A stretch of DNA of 64,000 nt from Novosphingobium sp. (GCF_019748365.1 NZ_JAIEPN010000004.1:49138-113137), one strand, 5' to 3'. Shown: positions 1-9,624, counted from the stretch's first letter. Notes: generated by a model not told the origin, from the sequence alone. Made by a program: numbers and translations.

Positions 1-1
1 G

Positions 2-1000
2 ATTTCCAAGCTCGTCACCGCCATCGGCGTGCTGCGGCTGCTCGATGCCGGTGTCCTCGATCTCGATCGCGACGTATCGGACTATCTGCATTGGCAGCTG
101 CGCCATCCGCAGTTTCCGGATCGCCCGATCACGTTGCGGCTGCTGCTCTCGCACCGCTCCGGGCTGACGGACGGCGCGGACTACATCATCCCCCTCGGCG
201 AAACGATCCGCCAGCGCCTCGCCGATCCCCGCGCATGGGATTCGCAGCACGGGCCCGGCGACGACTGGTTCCACTACACCAATCTCAATTTCCCGGTCAT
301 CGCCTCGGTGATGGAGGCGGCGACCGGACAGCGCTTCGACCGGCTGATGCGCGAAGTGGTGCTGGCCCCGCTGGGGCTCTCCGCCTGCTACAACTGGTCC
401 GGTTGTGATGCGGCAGTCGCTGCCAGTGCCGTGGTGCTCTATCGCGCTGACGGCAGTGTCGCCCGCGATGATCTGCGCGGGGTCCTGCCCGCCTGTCCGG
501 TCGTGGTGATGGCGGGCAAACCCTGCGACCTTGATGGCTACGTGCCCGGCTGGAACGGCGCGCTGTTCTCGCCGCAGGGCGGCCTGCGCATTTCCATGAT
601 CGATCTTGCGCGCGTGGGCCAGATGCTCGCGCGCGGCGGACGCGGGTTTCTCTCCCCCGCCAGCTACGCCGCGCTCATCACCCCGGAGTGGCACTTCACC
701 GGCCACAACGGGGTTGGCGAGAATGGCGATCCCGATGGCTTTTTCTGCGCTTATGGCCTCGGGCTCCAGCTGATCGGAAACAAGACGGCCGGCTGCCACG
801 ATGATCCCTTCGGCGATGGCGTCCCCCGCCTCGGCCATCCCGGCGAGGCCTACGCCTTGCGCTCCGGCCTCTGGTTCGATCCCCGGACCGGGCGCGGCAT
901 CGCCTTCTTCACCTCCGCCATTCCGGATGATGCCCCGAAAGGCGCGAGCGCTTTCACTGCGGCCGAGGAGGCGGTGATCGCGCGGGCACGCGGCCGATAA
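2..1000 (+). CDS. Serine hydrolase of the class C beta-lactamase/penicillin-binding-protein family, 5' truncated by window edge
   Basis: The reading frame is already open at base 2 (ISKLVTAIGV...), so the true start lies outside the window and the first Met at base 29 is not the start. ISK right at the edge fits the end of the SxxK nucleophile motif, with the catalytic Ser just off the window. The Tyr motif is visible as YTN (HYTNLNF) and the third motif as HPG (LGHPGEAY). These are the three active-site elements of the beta-lactamase/esterase EstB/DD-peptidase fold. The substrate cannot be told from sequence; most members of this type are esterases or peptidases rather than resistance enzymes. 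Confidence 0.85.
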   Translation: MSKLVTAIGVLRLLDAGVLDLDRDVSDYLHWQLRHPQFPDRPITLRLLLSHRSGLTDGADYIIPLGETIRQRLADPRAWDSQHGPGDDWFHYTNLNFPVIASVMEAATGQRFDRLMREVVLAPLGLSACYNWSGCDAAVAASAVVLYRADGSVARDDLRGVLPACPVVVMAGKPCDLDGYVPGWNGALFSPQGGLRISMIDLARVGQMLARGGRGFLSPASYAALITPEWHFTGHNGVGENGDPDGFFCAYGLGLQLIGNKTAGCHDDPFGDGVPRLGHPGEAYALRSGLWFDPRTGRGIAFFTSAIPDDAPKGASAFTAAEEAVIARARGR

Positions 1001-1069
1001 GCCGGGGATAATCCGGCGCGGAGCCAATAGGGCTTTTCCTTAGGCGGCGCGATCTGCCATGGCGTTCGG

Positions 1070-2875
1070 GTGTTGACGATCGGCTCCGAAACTCTGGACG
1101 ACGCCCAGTCTGCGCCTTTGGCTGCGCTTGCTCGAATATTCGGCTTTGCAAGCTTCCGCGGCGTGCAGGATCAGGTTGTCAGCCGCGTGCTGGCGGGCCA
1201 GTCCACGCTCGCCGTCATGCCCACCGGTGCGGGCAAGTCGCTCACCTACCAGCTTCCCGCAGCGATGCTCCCGGGCACCTGCGTTGTCGTCTCCTCTCTG
1301 ATCGCGCTGATGCACGATCAGCTGCGCGCCGCGAACGCCAATGGCCTTGCCGCCGCCGCGCTCACCAGCGTCGATATGGACCGTGAGCAGACGATCGAGC
1401 GCTTCCGCAATGGCCAGCTCGATCTGCTCTACGTCGCGCCCGAACGCGCCAGCCAGCCGCATTTCCGCGAACTGCTCACCCGCGCGCCCATTGCGCTCTT
1501 CGCGATCGACGAAGCGCATTGCGTCTCCGAATGGGGCCACGATTTCCGCCCCGACTACCGCCTGCTGCGTCCGCTGCTCGATTCCTTCCCGGACGTGCCG
1601 CGCCTTGCCCTCACCGCCACGGCAGACCGGCACACCCGTGCCGATATCCTGGCCCAGCTCGGCATTCCCGATGACGGCCTGATCATCGCCGGGTTCGATC
1701 GGCCCAATATCCGCTACCGCATCACCCCGCGCGACAACGCGCTGCGCCAGTTGAAGGCCCTGCTGGCCGAGCAGCGCGGCCCCGGCATCGTCTATGCGCC
1801 GACCCGCAATGGCGTGGAAAAGCTGGCCGCACAGCTGGCGGAAGGAGGACGCCGCGTGCTCCCCTATCACGCCGGCCTCCCCGCCGATGTGCGCGCCGCC
1901 AATCAGGCCGCGTTTGTCGCTTCGGAAGACATGGTCATGGTCGCCACGGTCGCGTTCGGCATGGGGATCGACAAGCCGGACGTGCGCTTCGTCGCCCACG
2001 CGGGCCTGCCCAAGTCGATCGAGGGCTACTATCAGGAAACCGGCCGCGCCGGCCGCGATGGCGACGATGCCGTGGCGCTCATGCTCTGGGGGGCTGACGA
2101 TTTCGCCCGCGCCCGCATGCGCATCAGCGAAGTCGAGGAGCACCGCCAGCCGAGCGAACGCGCCCGGCTCGATGCCCTCGCCAATCTGGTCGAAACGCCC
2201 ACTTGCCGCCGCGCGGTGCTGCTGCGCCATTTCGGCGAGCATCCCCCCGAAACCTGCGGCAATTGCGACAATTGCCTCCACGCGCCGGGGGTGACGGACG
2301 CGACGCAGCTCGCCCGCAAGCTGCTCTCCGCCGTTTATCGCACCGGGCAGATGTTCGGCCTCGGCTATCTCGAAAAGGTGCTCACCGGTGCCGCTGACGA
2401 ACGCGTGACCGAGCGTGGGCACGATCAGCTCTCGGTCTTCGGCATTGTCCCCGGCGACGAGGCCCCGCTCCTGCGCCCGGTCGCCCGCGCTTTGCAGGCC
2501 CGCGGTACGCTCGTCACCAACGAACACGGCGGCTTCATGCTGGGCGGCGATGCCCGCGCGCTGCTCAAGGGCGAGGGCCGGCTTGATCTCGTCGTCGCGC
2601 CCAAGGCCGAGCGCACCAGCCGCCGCAGGCGCGGCGCAGAGACCGAGCCCAATCCCATCGGTGATCCCTTGTTCGAGGCTCTGCGCGCGCTCCGCCGCGA
2701 ATTGGCGCAGGAGGCCGGGGTCCCGCCCTACGTGATCTTCCACGATTCGGTGCTGCGCGACATGGCCGCGCGGAGGCCGACATCACAGCTCGATCTTGGC
2801 CAGATCGGCGGCGTCGGCGCGCGCAAGCTGGAAGCCTACGGGGATCGTTTCCTTGAGGTGATCCGGCAATTCTGA
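1070..2875 (+). CDS. recQ: ATP-dependent DNA helicase RecQ
   Basis: This 601-aa protein has the full RecQ layout. The SF2 helicase core carries Walker A (PTGAGKS, residues about 51-57), DEAH (about 147-150) and the arginine-finger region YYQETGRAGRDG. A Zn-binding CxxCxxC cluster (CGNCDNC) and RQC region follow, and a C-terminal HRDC domain (LFEALRALRRELAQ) ends the protein. It unwinds DNA 3'-5' in recombination and fork repair. The start is GTG at 1070; the ATG at 1059 is out of frame. A 567-aa antisense ORF over the same span is a shadow. Confidence 0.96.
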   Translation: MLTIGSETLDDAQSAPLAALARIFGFASFRGVQDQVVSRVLAGQSTLAVMPTGAGKSLTYQLPAAMLPGTCVVVSSLIALMHDQLRAANANGLAAAALTSVDMDREQTIERFRNGQLDLLYVAPERASQPHFRELLTRAPIALFAIDEAHCVSEWGHDFRPDYRLLRPLLDSFPDVPRLALTATADRHTRADILAQLGIPDDGLIIAGFDRPNIRYRITPRDNALRQLKALLAEQRGPGIVYAPTRNGVEKLAAQLAEGGRRVLPYHAGLPADVRAANQAAFVASEDMVMVATVAFGMGIDKPDVRFVAHAGLPKSIEGYYQETGRAGRDGDDAVALMLWGADDFARARMRISEVEEHRQPSERARLDALANLVETPTCRRAVLLRHFGEHPPETCGNCDNCLHAPGVTDATQLARKLLSAVYRTGQMFGLGYLEKVLTGAADERVTERGHDQLSVFGIVPGDEAPLLRPVARALQARGTLVTNEHGGFMLGGDARALLKGEGRLDLVVAPKAERTSRRRRGAETEPNPIGDPLFEALRALRRELAQEAGVPPYVIFHDSVLRDMAARRPTSQLDLGQIGGVGARKLEAYGDRFLEVIRQF

Positions 2876-2882
2876 AGGTCAT

Positions 2883-3614
2883 TCAGAACGGCAGGCGCGC
2901 GCCATCCCAGGCAAACAGTCCCCCGCTGTCCGCAGGCGCCAGCCCCTCCAGAACCCTCAGCAGTGCTCCCGCTGAAAAGGCCGGCGTGAACAGCTTTCCC
3001 TCTGCCACTCCGCGCTGGAAGGGCGCGGATAGCCCGGTATCGACCGTGCCCGGATGCAAGGTCACCGCAATCGCTTGCGGGTGCGTCCGCGCCAGTTCCA
3101 GCGCAAGGTTCTTCACCAGCATGTTGAGCGCCGCCTTGCTGGCCCTGTAGGCATGCCAGCCGCCCAGCCGGTTGTCCGCAATCGAACCCACCCGCGCCGA
3201 AAGTGCGGCAAATACCGAGCGTCCGTCCCGCCGCAGCAGTGGCAGCGTGTGCTTCGCTATCAGCGCCGGGCCGATGGTGTTCACCGCAAACAGCTCGGCC
3301 ATCCCCTCCGCGCTCAGCGCGCGGTACGATTTTTCGGGGCCGGCCCCGTCCGCCCGCGTTAGCCGGCCTGTTGCGATCAGCACCATGTCGAGCGGACCAC
3401 CGATGCCGGTGCAGGCAGCGGCAATGCTCGCCTCGTCCTGCAAGTCGAAGGCAAACGGCCGCACCTTGCCCACGCCCGGCGTATCGCCCCGGCGCGATCC
3501 GGCATGGACTTCGGCCACATCGGCGCGCGCGGCCAGGGCTTCCGCCAGTGCGCCGCCAATGCCGCCGGAAGCTCCGAAAACCACACAGCGCAGCGCAGGG
3601 GAAAGATCGTTCAT
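2883..3614 (-). CDS. SDR-family oxidoreductase (short-chain dehydrogenase)
   Basis: This 243-aa Rossmann protein has the N-terminal nucleotide motif GASGGIG (residues 14-20) and the catalytic YxxxK as YRASK. The segment ALSARVGSI supplies the usual upstream Ser. The LHPGTVDTGLSAPF stretch resembles the CsgA/YciK-like clade of SDRs. The substrate is unknown. It converges with recQ (7 bp between stop codons). Confidence 0.88.
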   Translation of the reverse strand: MNDLSPALRCVVFGASGGIGGALAEALAARADVAEVHAGSRRGDTPGVGKVRPFAFDLQDEASIAAACTGIGGPLDMVLIATGRLTRADGAGPEKSYRALSAEGMAELFAVNTIGPALIAKHTLPLLRRDGRSVFAALSARVGSIADNRLGGWHAYRASKAALNMLVKNLALELARTHPQAIAVTLHPGTVDTGLSAPFQRGVAEGKLFTPAFSAGALLRVLEGLAPADSGGLFAWDGARLPF

Positions 3615-3774
3615 GCCGCCCGATTGGGCGCTCGGCCGTCCGCTGTCGAGCAGGTCGGAAGGGCAGTTGCTGTATTATCTTGCCAATACAGCTTGCGAAG
3701 CGGCCTTTGGCACGCCACATTGCCAGTACAAGCGCCCGCCGAATATCGCGGGGGCGGGAGTGAGACGTTACGCC

Positions 3775-4980
3775 ATGGCCAGCAACTCGACCGATACCGT
3801 TTCCCCGATCACCCTGACCCCGCCCGATCCGGTGCCGGTCGTCGCGCCGACGCAGGCGGCCGGTCTCGTGCCGGTCGCGGACGATACCAAGTCGAAGCTC
3901 GAAGCCCGCGCGGAAGCCTTCGTCGCCGATCTCGTCGCGCAGGATGCGGCGAGCCCCGAATTCGGCAAGCGCGTCGATCAGCTGTCCAACATGGGCCGCA
4001 AGGAAATCGCGGCGGCGGCGGGCATGTCGAACCGCTTCCTCGACCGGCCCGTCCGCGCGATGGACAAGGACAGCGGCGTCGGCGCCGATCTCGCCGCGCT
4101 GCGCCGCACGGTGGAGGAGCTCGATCCCGGCCGGCAGGGCAATCTTTCCGCCCCGCGCAAGATCCTCGGCATCATCCCCTTCGGCAACAAGCTGAAGAAC
4201 TACTTCGACAGCTACACATCCTCGCAAGGCCACATCAAGGCGATCCTCGACCGGCTTGCCTCGGGCAAGGACGAGCTCCTGATGGACAATGCCGCGATCG
4301 ACGTGGAGCGCGGCAAGCTGTGGGAAGCCATGGGCAATCTCGAGCAGATGATCCACATCTCCAAGGTGCTCGATCAGAAGCTGGAAGATGCCGCGAACGA
4401 TCTCGACCACACCGATCCCGCCAAGGCCAAGGCGATCCGCGAGACGGCGCTGTTCTACACCCGCCAGCGCACACAGGACCTGCTGACCCAGATGGCCGTC
4501 ACCGTGCAGGGCTACCTCGCGCTCGATCTGGTCAAGAAGAACAACGTCGAGCTGGTGAAGGGCGTCGACCGTGCCGGCACCACCACCGTCGCCGCGCTGC
4601 GCACCGCGGTCACCGTCGCGCAGGCGATGACCAATCAGCGCCTCGTGCTCTCGCAGATCACCGCGCTCAACACGACGACCGCGAACATCATCGATTCCAC
4701 CGGCAAGCTGCTGCGCGAACAGACCGGCAAGATCCACGAAATGGCGGCCTCGTCGACGATCCCGCTGGAAACGCTGCAACGCGCCTTCCAGAACATCTAC
4801 GAGACGATGGACACCATCGACACGTTCAAGCTGAAAGCACTCGATGCGATGAAGCAGACGGTCGATACGCTTTCGGGCGAGGTCGAGAAGTCCAAGGGCT
4901 ATATCGCCCGCGCCGAAGGGCAAGCACAGGCGAAGCTGGAAGGCGGTGCCACTTCGCCGCTGCTGAGCCTGGAGGGCTGA
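3775..4980 (+). CDS. Toxic anion resistance protein, TelA/KlaA family
   Basis: The ORF track extends this frame to 3172, but that region is antisense to the SDR gene. ATG 3775 begins a 401-aa protein that is largely helical and coiled-coil, with the TelA signature region around LRRTVEELDPGR and IIPFGNKLKNYFDSY. TelA proteins are tied genetically to tellurite and membrane-stress resistance; the molecular function is not established. It heads an operon with an XpaC-like gene (7 bp downstream) and a PHA-system gene, matching the common telA-xpaC pairing. Confidence 0.9.
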   Translation: MASNSTDTVSPITLTPPDPVPVVAPTQAAGLVPVADDTKSKLEARAEAFVADLVAQDAASPEFGKRVDQLSNMGRKEIAAAAGMSNRFLDRPVRAMDKDSGVGADLAALRRTVEELDPGRQGNLSAPRKILGIIPFGNKLKNYFDSYTSSQGHIKAILDRLASGKDELLMDNAAIDVERGKLWEAMGNLEQMIHISKVLDQKLEDAANDLDHTDPAKAKAIRETALFYTRQRTQDLLTQMAVTVQGYLALDLVKKNNVELVKGVDRAGTTTVAALRTAVTVAQAMTNQRLVLSQITALNTTTANIIDSTGKLLREQTGKIHEMAASSTIPLETLQRAFQNIYETMDTIDTFKLKALDAMKQTVDTLSGEVEKSKGYIARAEGQAQAKLEGGATSPLLSLEG

Positions 4981-4987
4981 CCCACTC

Positions 4988-5758
4988 ATGGCGGAAAGCG
5001 CGAGCGAGAGCAGCCGCATCCTTGCCGAGGCGCGCGCCAGCCTGCAGCGCCAGCAGGCCGGCGGACGGCGCGTCGGCGGGCGTTCGATCGGGCGGCGCTC
5101 GGCGGAGCTGAAGCGGCTCCACATGGCGCGCAAGGCCGCGCGGATGGCCTTTGCGGTCATGGCGATCCTGCTCGGCGCGCTGGTCACGGGGCTGGCGATC
5201 GATGGCATCGGCTTCACCGGGATTGTCGTGACGTTCCTTGCCGTCGTCGCGGCGCTTGCCGTGCTCGGCACCTACCCCCGCATGAAAGTGCCCGAACTCG
5301 GCATGCTCAATCGCGGCGACGTCCGCTCGATGGTGGCGCGCACTGAGCTCTGGCTCGAAGCCCAGCGCCCGGCGCTCCCCGCGCCTGCCGTGAGCCTCAT
5401 CGATCAGATCGGTGTGCAGCTCGATGGCCTTGGCCTCCAGCTCGAAGGCGTCGATCCCGCCGAACCCGCCGTTTCCGAAGTGCGCAAGCTGGTGGGCGAG
5501 CATTTGCCCGGCATGGTCGAAAGCTATCGCCGCATCCCGGCGAACCTGCGCCGCGAGACCCGCGACGGACGCAGTGCCGATCAGCAGCTGACCGACGGGC
5601 TCGGCAAGATCAGCCAGGAAATCGACGCGGTGACGCGCCAGCTCGCGGCAGGCGATCTCGATGCCCTCGCCGTGCGTGGGCGCTTCCTCGATTACAAATA
5701 CGGGGATGGGCTGGAGCAGGTCGCCCCGCAGCTTGCGGCCCCCAAAGCGGAAAGCTGA
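4988..5758 (+). CDS. XpaC-like membrane protein, partner of TelA
   Basis: This 256-aa protein has an Arg-rich N-terminus, two adjacent transmembrane helices (about residues 55-95: AFAVMAILLGALVTGLAI and GIVVTFLAVVAALAVLG) and a soluble helical C-terminus. Its position directly after telA and its architecture fit the '5-bromo-4-chloroindolyl phosphate hydrolysis' (XpaC) family, whose name reflects an old screen rather than a known reaction. The stop overlaps the next start (TGATG). Confidence 0.65.
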   Translation: MAESASESSRILAEARASLQRQQAGGRRVGGRSIGRRSAELKRLHMARKAARMAFAVMAILLGALVTGLAIDGIGFTGIVVTFLAVVAALAVLGTYPRMKVPELGMLNRGDVRSMVARTELWLEAQRPALPAPAVSLIDQIGVQLDGLGLQLEGVDPAEPAVSEVRKLVGEHLPGMVESYRRIPANLRRETRDGRSADQQLTDGLGKISQEIDAVTRQLAAGDLDALAVRGRFLDYKYGDGLEQVAPQLAAPKAES

Positions 5759-6063
5759 TGCGCGTCTCGATCCCCCACACCCTTGGCAAGGACGAACTGC
5801 GCCGCCGCATCGCCGCGCGGCTGGGGCAGGCGGAAGACAAGGCCAAGGGCATGCTCGGCAGCCTCGCCACGGTCGAGACCAGCTGGGCCGATGAGGACAC
5901 GCTTGCGCTGGTGGTCAGCGCCATGGGCTACACCATCCCGTGCAGCGCCACGATCACCGAAGCTTCGCTCGATTTCGAGGTGGAGATTCCCGCCGGCGCC
6001 GGCTTCGCCCGGCGGATGATCGAGGCTGCGGTGCGCGAAAAGGGCGAGAAACTGGTCGGTTGA
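5758..6063 (+). CDS. Polyhydroxyalkanoic acid system family protein
   Basis: This 101-aa protein (RVSIPHTLGKDELRRRIA... ending EAAVREKGEKLVG) has the SIPH-LG pattern and beta-rich core of the small PHA granule-region family. It is translationally coupled to the upstream XpaC-like gene through TGATG. A role in PHA granules is known only by genomic association. No PHA synthase lies in this window. Confidence 0.7.
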   Translation: MRVSIPHTLGKDELRRRIAARLGQAEDKAKGMLGSLATVETSWADEDTLALVVSAMGYTIPCSATITEASLDFEVEIPAGAGFARRMIEAAVREKGEKLVG

Positions 6064-6073
6064 CCGGCGCGTC

Positions 6074-6439
6074 TCAGGCGAGGCGCGCTTCCATTTCCGC
6101 AATCAGCGCATCAAGCGTGCCGAGGCTGTCGAGCGTCGGCGCGTCGATCAGGACTTCGACTTTGCCGCCGCGTTCGCGCAGGACTGCCGGAAGCGGGACG
6201 CTCTTGTGCGGCGTATCGTCCTTGTGCTGGAACACAACCGGCATTGGCAGCCCCGCCAGCCACTTCCGCCACTTCGGGTCCATCCGCAGCGAGCCGTAAG
6301 TCACCGCGCAGAGGCTGCACGGGTAGGTCGAGGGCGAAAGCGTCTTGTGCAGCGAATCGAGCGCCATCTGCACCAGCCCGCCATTGGCGTTGTAGATGAA
6401 GATCAGGCGGTCCGGTGCAGGCGGGGCGGACGCGTTCAC
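6074..6439 (-). CDS. Small CxxC protein of unknown function, coupled to acyl-AMP ligase
   Basis: This 121-aa protein begins DRLIFIYNANGGLVQMALDSLHK and carries YPCSLCAVTYG, a CxxC that could be redox-active or metal-binding, after a predicted beta-strand as in thioredoxin-like folds. Its start codon overlaps the stop of the fatty-acyl-AMP ligase (4-bp ATGA overlap), so the two are co-translated. I do not recognise a characterised family. Confidence 0.75.
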   Translation of the reverse strand: MNASAPPAPDRLIFIYNANGGLVQMALDSLHKTLSPSTYPCSLCAVTYGSLRMDPKWRKWLAGLPMPVVFQHKDDTPHKSVPLPAVLRERGGKVEVLIDAPTLDSLGTLDALIAEMEARLA

Positions 6440-8193
6440 GCCGCCAGGCTATACGGTTCGATCTCGCCGCTCAGATACTGCTTCTTCGCCTTGGCGCGGC
6501 TCAGCTTGCCCGAGCTGGTGCGCGGCAGCGTGCGCGGGGGCACGAGCTCGATCACGCAGTTCATGCCGGTGATCGCGCGCACCTTCTCGCGGATCGCATC
6601 GCGCAGTTTCACGCGCTCCTCGGGGTCCGAAACGCGGCAGTGGACGAGCACCGCCGGGGTTTCCTCGCCGCTTTCGGTCTCGACCGAGAACGCCGCGATA
6701 TCGCCCTGGTGGAATCCCGGCAGCTGCTCCACCGCCCATTCGATATCCTGCGGCCAGTGGTTCTTGCCGTTGATGATGATCATGTCCTTGGCGCGGCCGA
6801 CGATGAACAGGTAACCCTCTTCGTTGAGGTAGCCCATGTCGCCGGTATCGAGCCAGCCATCAACCATGCAGGCTTCGGTCGCTTCGGGATCGCGGAAATA
6901 GGAGTGCATGACCGAGGTGCCGCGGCACCACACCTTGCCGATATGGTGGTGGGAAAGGGCCTCGCCATGTTCGCCGCGCACTTCGATTTCCATGCCGCGC
7001 ACGGGCACGCCGCAATTGACGATCGCGCGGTAGCGGGCAGGCCGCGAAAGATCGCGCGGGGTGCCGGAAAGGCGCTCTTCCTCGACGAGCTCGACACGGA
7101 TGCCTTCGCCCGGCGGCATCAGCGTGACGGCGAGGGTCGCCTCGGCAAGGCCATAGCTCGGCAGGAAGGCGCTCGCCTTGAAGCCGGCGTCGGCAAAGGC
7201 GTTGACGAAGCTCTGCATCACGTCGGGCCGGATCATGTCCGCCCCGTTGCCCGCCACCCGCCAGCGCGAAAGGTCGAAGCGTTCGGCGACATTGCTCTGG
7301 CTCGAGATGCGGCGGGCGCAGATGTCGTAACCGAAGGTCGGCGAATAGGAGAGCGTGGTGCCCTGGTTGCGGCTGATCAGATCGAGCCACGCCAGCGGGC
7401 GCCGTGCGAAGTCCTCGGTCTTGAGGTAGTCGGCCGAGACCTGGTTGGCGATCAGCGAGAGGAAGCAGCCGACGAGGCCCATGTCATGGTACCACGGCAG
7501 CCAGCTCACCGCGCGGTCGCCGGGCTGGAACTTCATGCCATTGGAATGGCCGGCAAGGTTCGCCAGCAGCGCGCGGTGGGTGACGGCGACGCCGTGGGGG
7601 AAGCGGGTCGAGCCGCTTGAATACTGCAGATAGGAAATCGCGTCCGGGTCGGGCGTCGGCAGCGGCGCGTCCGAAGGCTCGGCGGCGGCTTCGAATTCCT
7701 GCCAGGTCAGCCCCTTGCAGCCGCAGCGCTCTGCCGCTGCAGCGCAGATCGCAGCAATCTCGTCCGGATAGAGCAGCATGGCCGGGTCAGAGCTGGTGAT
7801 CTGCACCGCCAGCTGATCGATGTAGTTTTCCTTGCCGCCGAAGCTGGTCGGCAGCGGCAGCGGCACTGGCCAGGCGCCCGCATACATCGCGCCGCAGAAC
7901 AGGGCGGCGAAATCGGGGCCAGTCTCGGCAATCAGTGCAATGCGGTCGCCCGGCTGGACGCCCATCGCGATCAGCCGCCGCGCGGCGACCAGCGCATCGG
8001 CGCGCAGCTCGGAATAGGGATAGACGTGGGCCAGGTTGCCGCGCGCGTCGTGGAAATTGAGCCCGCAGGCGCCTTCTGCGGCGAAATCGAGCGCCTCGCA
8101 GAAGGTGTTGAAATCGGCAAACCGACGCGGACGCCCGTCATCGTTGGGCGTGGGAACCAGAGCGGCCTTGGTGGCGGCTTCCAGGACAGTCAT
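6436..8193 (-). CDS. Fatty-acyl-AMP ligase (FAAL)
   Basis: This 585-aa adenylating enzyme has the AMP-binding P-loop YLQYSSGSTRFPHGV (about residues 190-205), SYGLAEATL and WLDTGDMGYLNEEGYLFIVGR (A8 region). It has the FAAL-type spread (GADMIRP, LPSYGLAEATLAV) rather than a typical acyl-CoA synthetase. FAALs activate fatty acids as acyl-adenylates for transfer to acyl-carrier proteins in lipid or polyketide assembly. In sphingomonads a similar enzyme sits near sphingolipid genes, but no serine palmitoyltransferase is visible here, so the pathway is inference. Confidence 0.85.
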   Translation of the reverse strand: MTVLEAATKAALVPTPNDDGRPRRFADFNTFCEALDFAAEGACGLNFHDARGNLAHVYPYSELRADALVAARRLIAMGVQPGDRIALIAETGPDFAALFCGAMYAGAWPVPLPLPTSFGGKENYIDQLAVQITSSDPAMLLYPDEIAAICAAAAERCGCKGLTWQEFEAAAEPSDAPLPTPDPDAISYLQYSSGSTRFPHGVAVTHRALLANLAGHSNGMKFQPGDRAVSWLPWYHDMGLVGCFLSLIANQVSADYLKTEDFARRPLAWLDLISRNQGTTLSYSPTFGYDICARRISSQSNVAERFDLSRWRVAGNGADMIRPDVMQSFVNAFADAGFKASAFLPSYGLAEATLAVTLMPPGEGIRVELVEEERLSGTPRDLSRPARYRAIVNCGVPVRGMEIEVRGEHGEALSHHHIGKVWCRGTSVMHSYFRDPEATEACMVDGWLDTGDMGYLNEEGYLFIVGRAKDMIIINGKNHWPQDIEWAVEQLPGFHQGDIAAFSVETESGEETPAVLVHCRVSDPEERVKLRDAIREKVRAITGMNCVIELVPPRTLPRTSSGKLSRAKAKKQYLSGEIEPYSLAA

Positions 8194-8309
8194 GCGTTAC
8201 CCCGTTTATTGGTCTGGTTGATCTTGAAAGGGGCCTTGGCGGCCTGTTCTGTTCCCGCAACACCTTGCGGGATGTTCCCATTTACGCGGGACTGTGGCAC
8301 GAATGAGGC

Positions 8310-8918
8310 ATGTCGCCACGAAACTCCGACACCAGTTTCGCGCGCGGGCCGGGCCGGGCCGGGGGCAGACGGCAGAAAACCCAGCCACCTCCGCTGGATA
8401 AAGCTGCTCTCGATGCGCTGGCACTGACCTATGTTGCGCGATTTGCGACAAGTTCGGGGCGGCTGGCAGACTATCTCAAACGCAAACTGCGCGAGCGCGG
8501 CTGGGCGGAAGAGACCGCTCCGGACGTGGCCGCGGTCGTTTCCCGCATGGCCGAGCGCCGCTACCTCGATGATGCCGCCTTCTCCGCCGCGAAGGGCGAA
8601 AGCCTCAGGCGGCGGGGCTATGGCGCGCGGCGGATCGACGATACGCTCAGCCATGATGGCATTGCCGAGCCCTTGCGCGCCGCCGCGCGCGGCAGCGAGA
8701 CCGAGCGCCGCCATGCCGTCATGGCCTTTGCGCGGCGCAAGCGGTTCTGGCCTTATTCAGGTGAACCCTGTCTTGATCCTGCCCTGCGCCGCAAGCAACT
8801 CGCGGCCTATCTTCGCGCCGGACACGGGCTTGACCACGTACGCCGGGTGATGGATGCGCGGGACCTTGATGAACTCGAAGAATGGGCTGACGAACATGCC
8901 GAAGACGCTTTGGAATAG
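8310..8918 (+). CDS. recX: Regulatory protein RecX
   Basis: This 202-aa protein is built of RecX-type three-helix repeats: LTYVARFATSSGRLADYLKRKLRERG, then RMAERRYLDDAAFSAAKGESLRRRGYGARRI, then a third unit ending at the acidic C-terminus (LDELEEWADEHAEDALE). RecX modulates RecA filaments. The N-terminal about 35 residues are low-complexity and may be overextended. It overlaps the DUF192 gene by about 20 bp. Confidence 0.85.
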   Translation: MSPRNSDTSFARGPGRAGGRRQKTQPPPLDKAALDALALTYVARFATSSGRLADYLKRKLRERGWAEETAPDVAAVVSRMAERRYLDDAAFSAAKGESLRRRGYGARRIDDTLSHDGIAEPLRAAARGSETERRHAVMAFARRKRFWPYSGEPCLDPALRRKQLAAYLRAGHGLDHVRRVMDARDLDELEEWADEHAEDALE

Positions 8919-9411
8919 GGCCGCCGGCCTGGCGCTGGTGATTGCCGCCGTAGGCTGCTCGCCGCTCGGCGCCGGTTCGACCAGCGCGCAGGGTACGGTC
9001 ACCACGGCGCCCGCTGCGCAGTCGGCGGTCCATCCGGTCTCGGGCCTCAAGGTCGTGCCGCTGACTGTCACGACCGCTGGCGGGGCGCATGTGTTCAAGG
9101 TCGAAGTCGCCGCCAGCCCCGCCGAGCAGGAGCGCGGCCTGATGTTCCGCACCACGATGGGTGCGGACGAGGGGATGATCTTCCCGATGGATCCGCCGCG
9201 CCCCGCCGCGTTCTGGATGAAGAACACGGTGATCCCGCTCGACATCATCTTCGTCGGCGCGGACCACAAGGTGCTCAACATCGCTGCGAATGCGGTGCCC
9301 TATGATCTTTCGCCGCTGCCCTCGTTTGGCAATGCGGCGGGCGTGCTGGAGCTCATTGGCGGGCGCGCCGCGCAGATTGGCCTCAAACCGGGCGACACGG
9401 TCAACTGGTAG
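8896..9411 (+). CDS. DUF192 family exported lipoprotein
   Basis: Starting at ATG 8896 (15th codon of the tracked ORF) gives a signal peptide, KTLWNRAAGLALVIAAVGC, with a lipobox-like AVGC. The DUF192 core follows (LMFRTTMGADEGMIFPMDPPRPAAFWMKNT, VIPLDIIFVG, LELIGGRA). The family is small, periplasmic and of unknown function. It overlaps the end of recX. Confidence 0.85.
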   Translation: MPKTLWNRAAGLALVIAAVGCSPLGAGSTSAQGTVTTAPAAQSAVHPVSGLKVVPLTVTTAGGAHVFKVEVAASPAEQERGLMFRTTMGADEGMIFPMDPPRPAAFWMKNTVIPLDIIFVGADHKVLNIAANAVPYDLSPLPSFGNAAGVLELIGGRAAQIGLKPGDTVNW

Positions 9412-9624
9412 GCTTTTGTCCACTAACGCGGAAGGCGGCACCGGCCCGCCGAACCGGGCAATCTCGATATGTTCCCACGCCACGCCGCTACCCTGCGCAA
9501 GGGGCTTTGCTGTGCAGACTATGAAGGCAGGGCCTCAATGCAACCACTTATGCGGACACATCGTGCCGGAACGATGCATCCGCCGCTTGCATGGCCCCCC
9601 TCTGAGACGCTAAGCGCGCATGCC

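Noticed and set aside
1001-1020. GCCGG/CCGGC mini-hairpin after the serine hydrolase
   Set aside because: A 5-bp stem without a T-run is too weak to call a terminator.
1040-2743. 567-aa minus-strand ORF opposite recQ
   Set aside because: It mirrors recQ codons; the composition is Arg/Gly/Ala-rich with no domain, and recQ is full length.
2836-5271. 811-aa minus-strand ORF
   Set aside because: It is antisense to telA and read out of frame through the SDR gene; no coherent domain.
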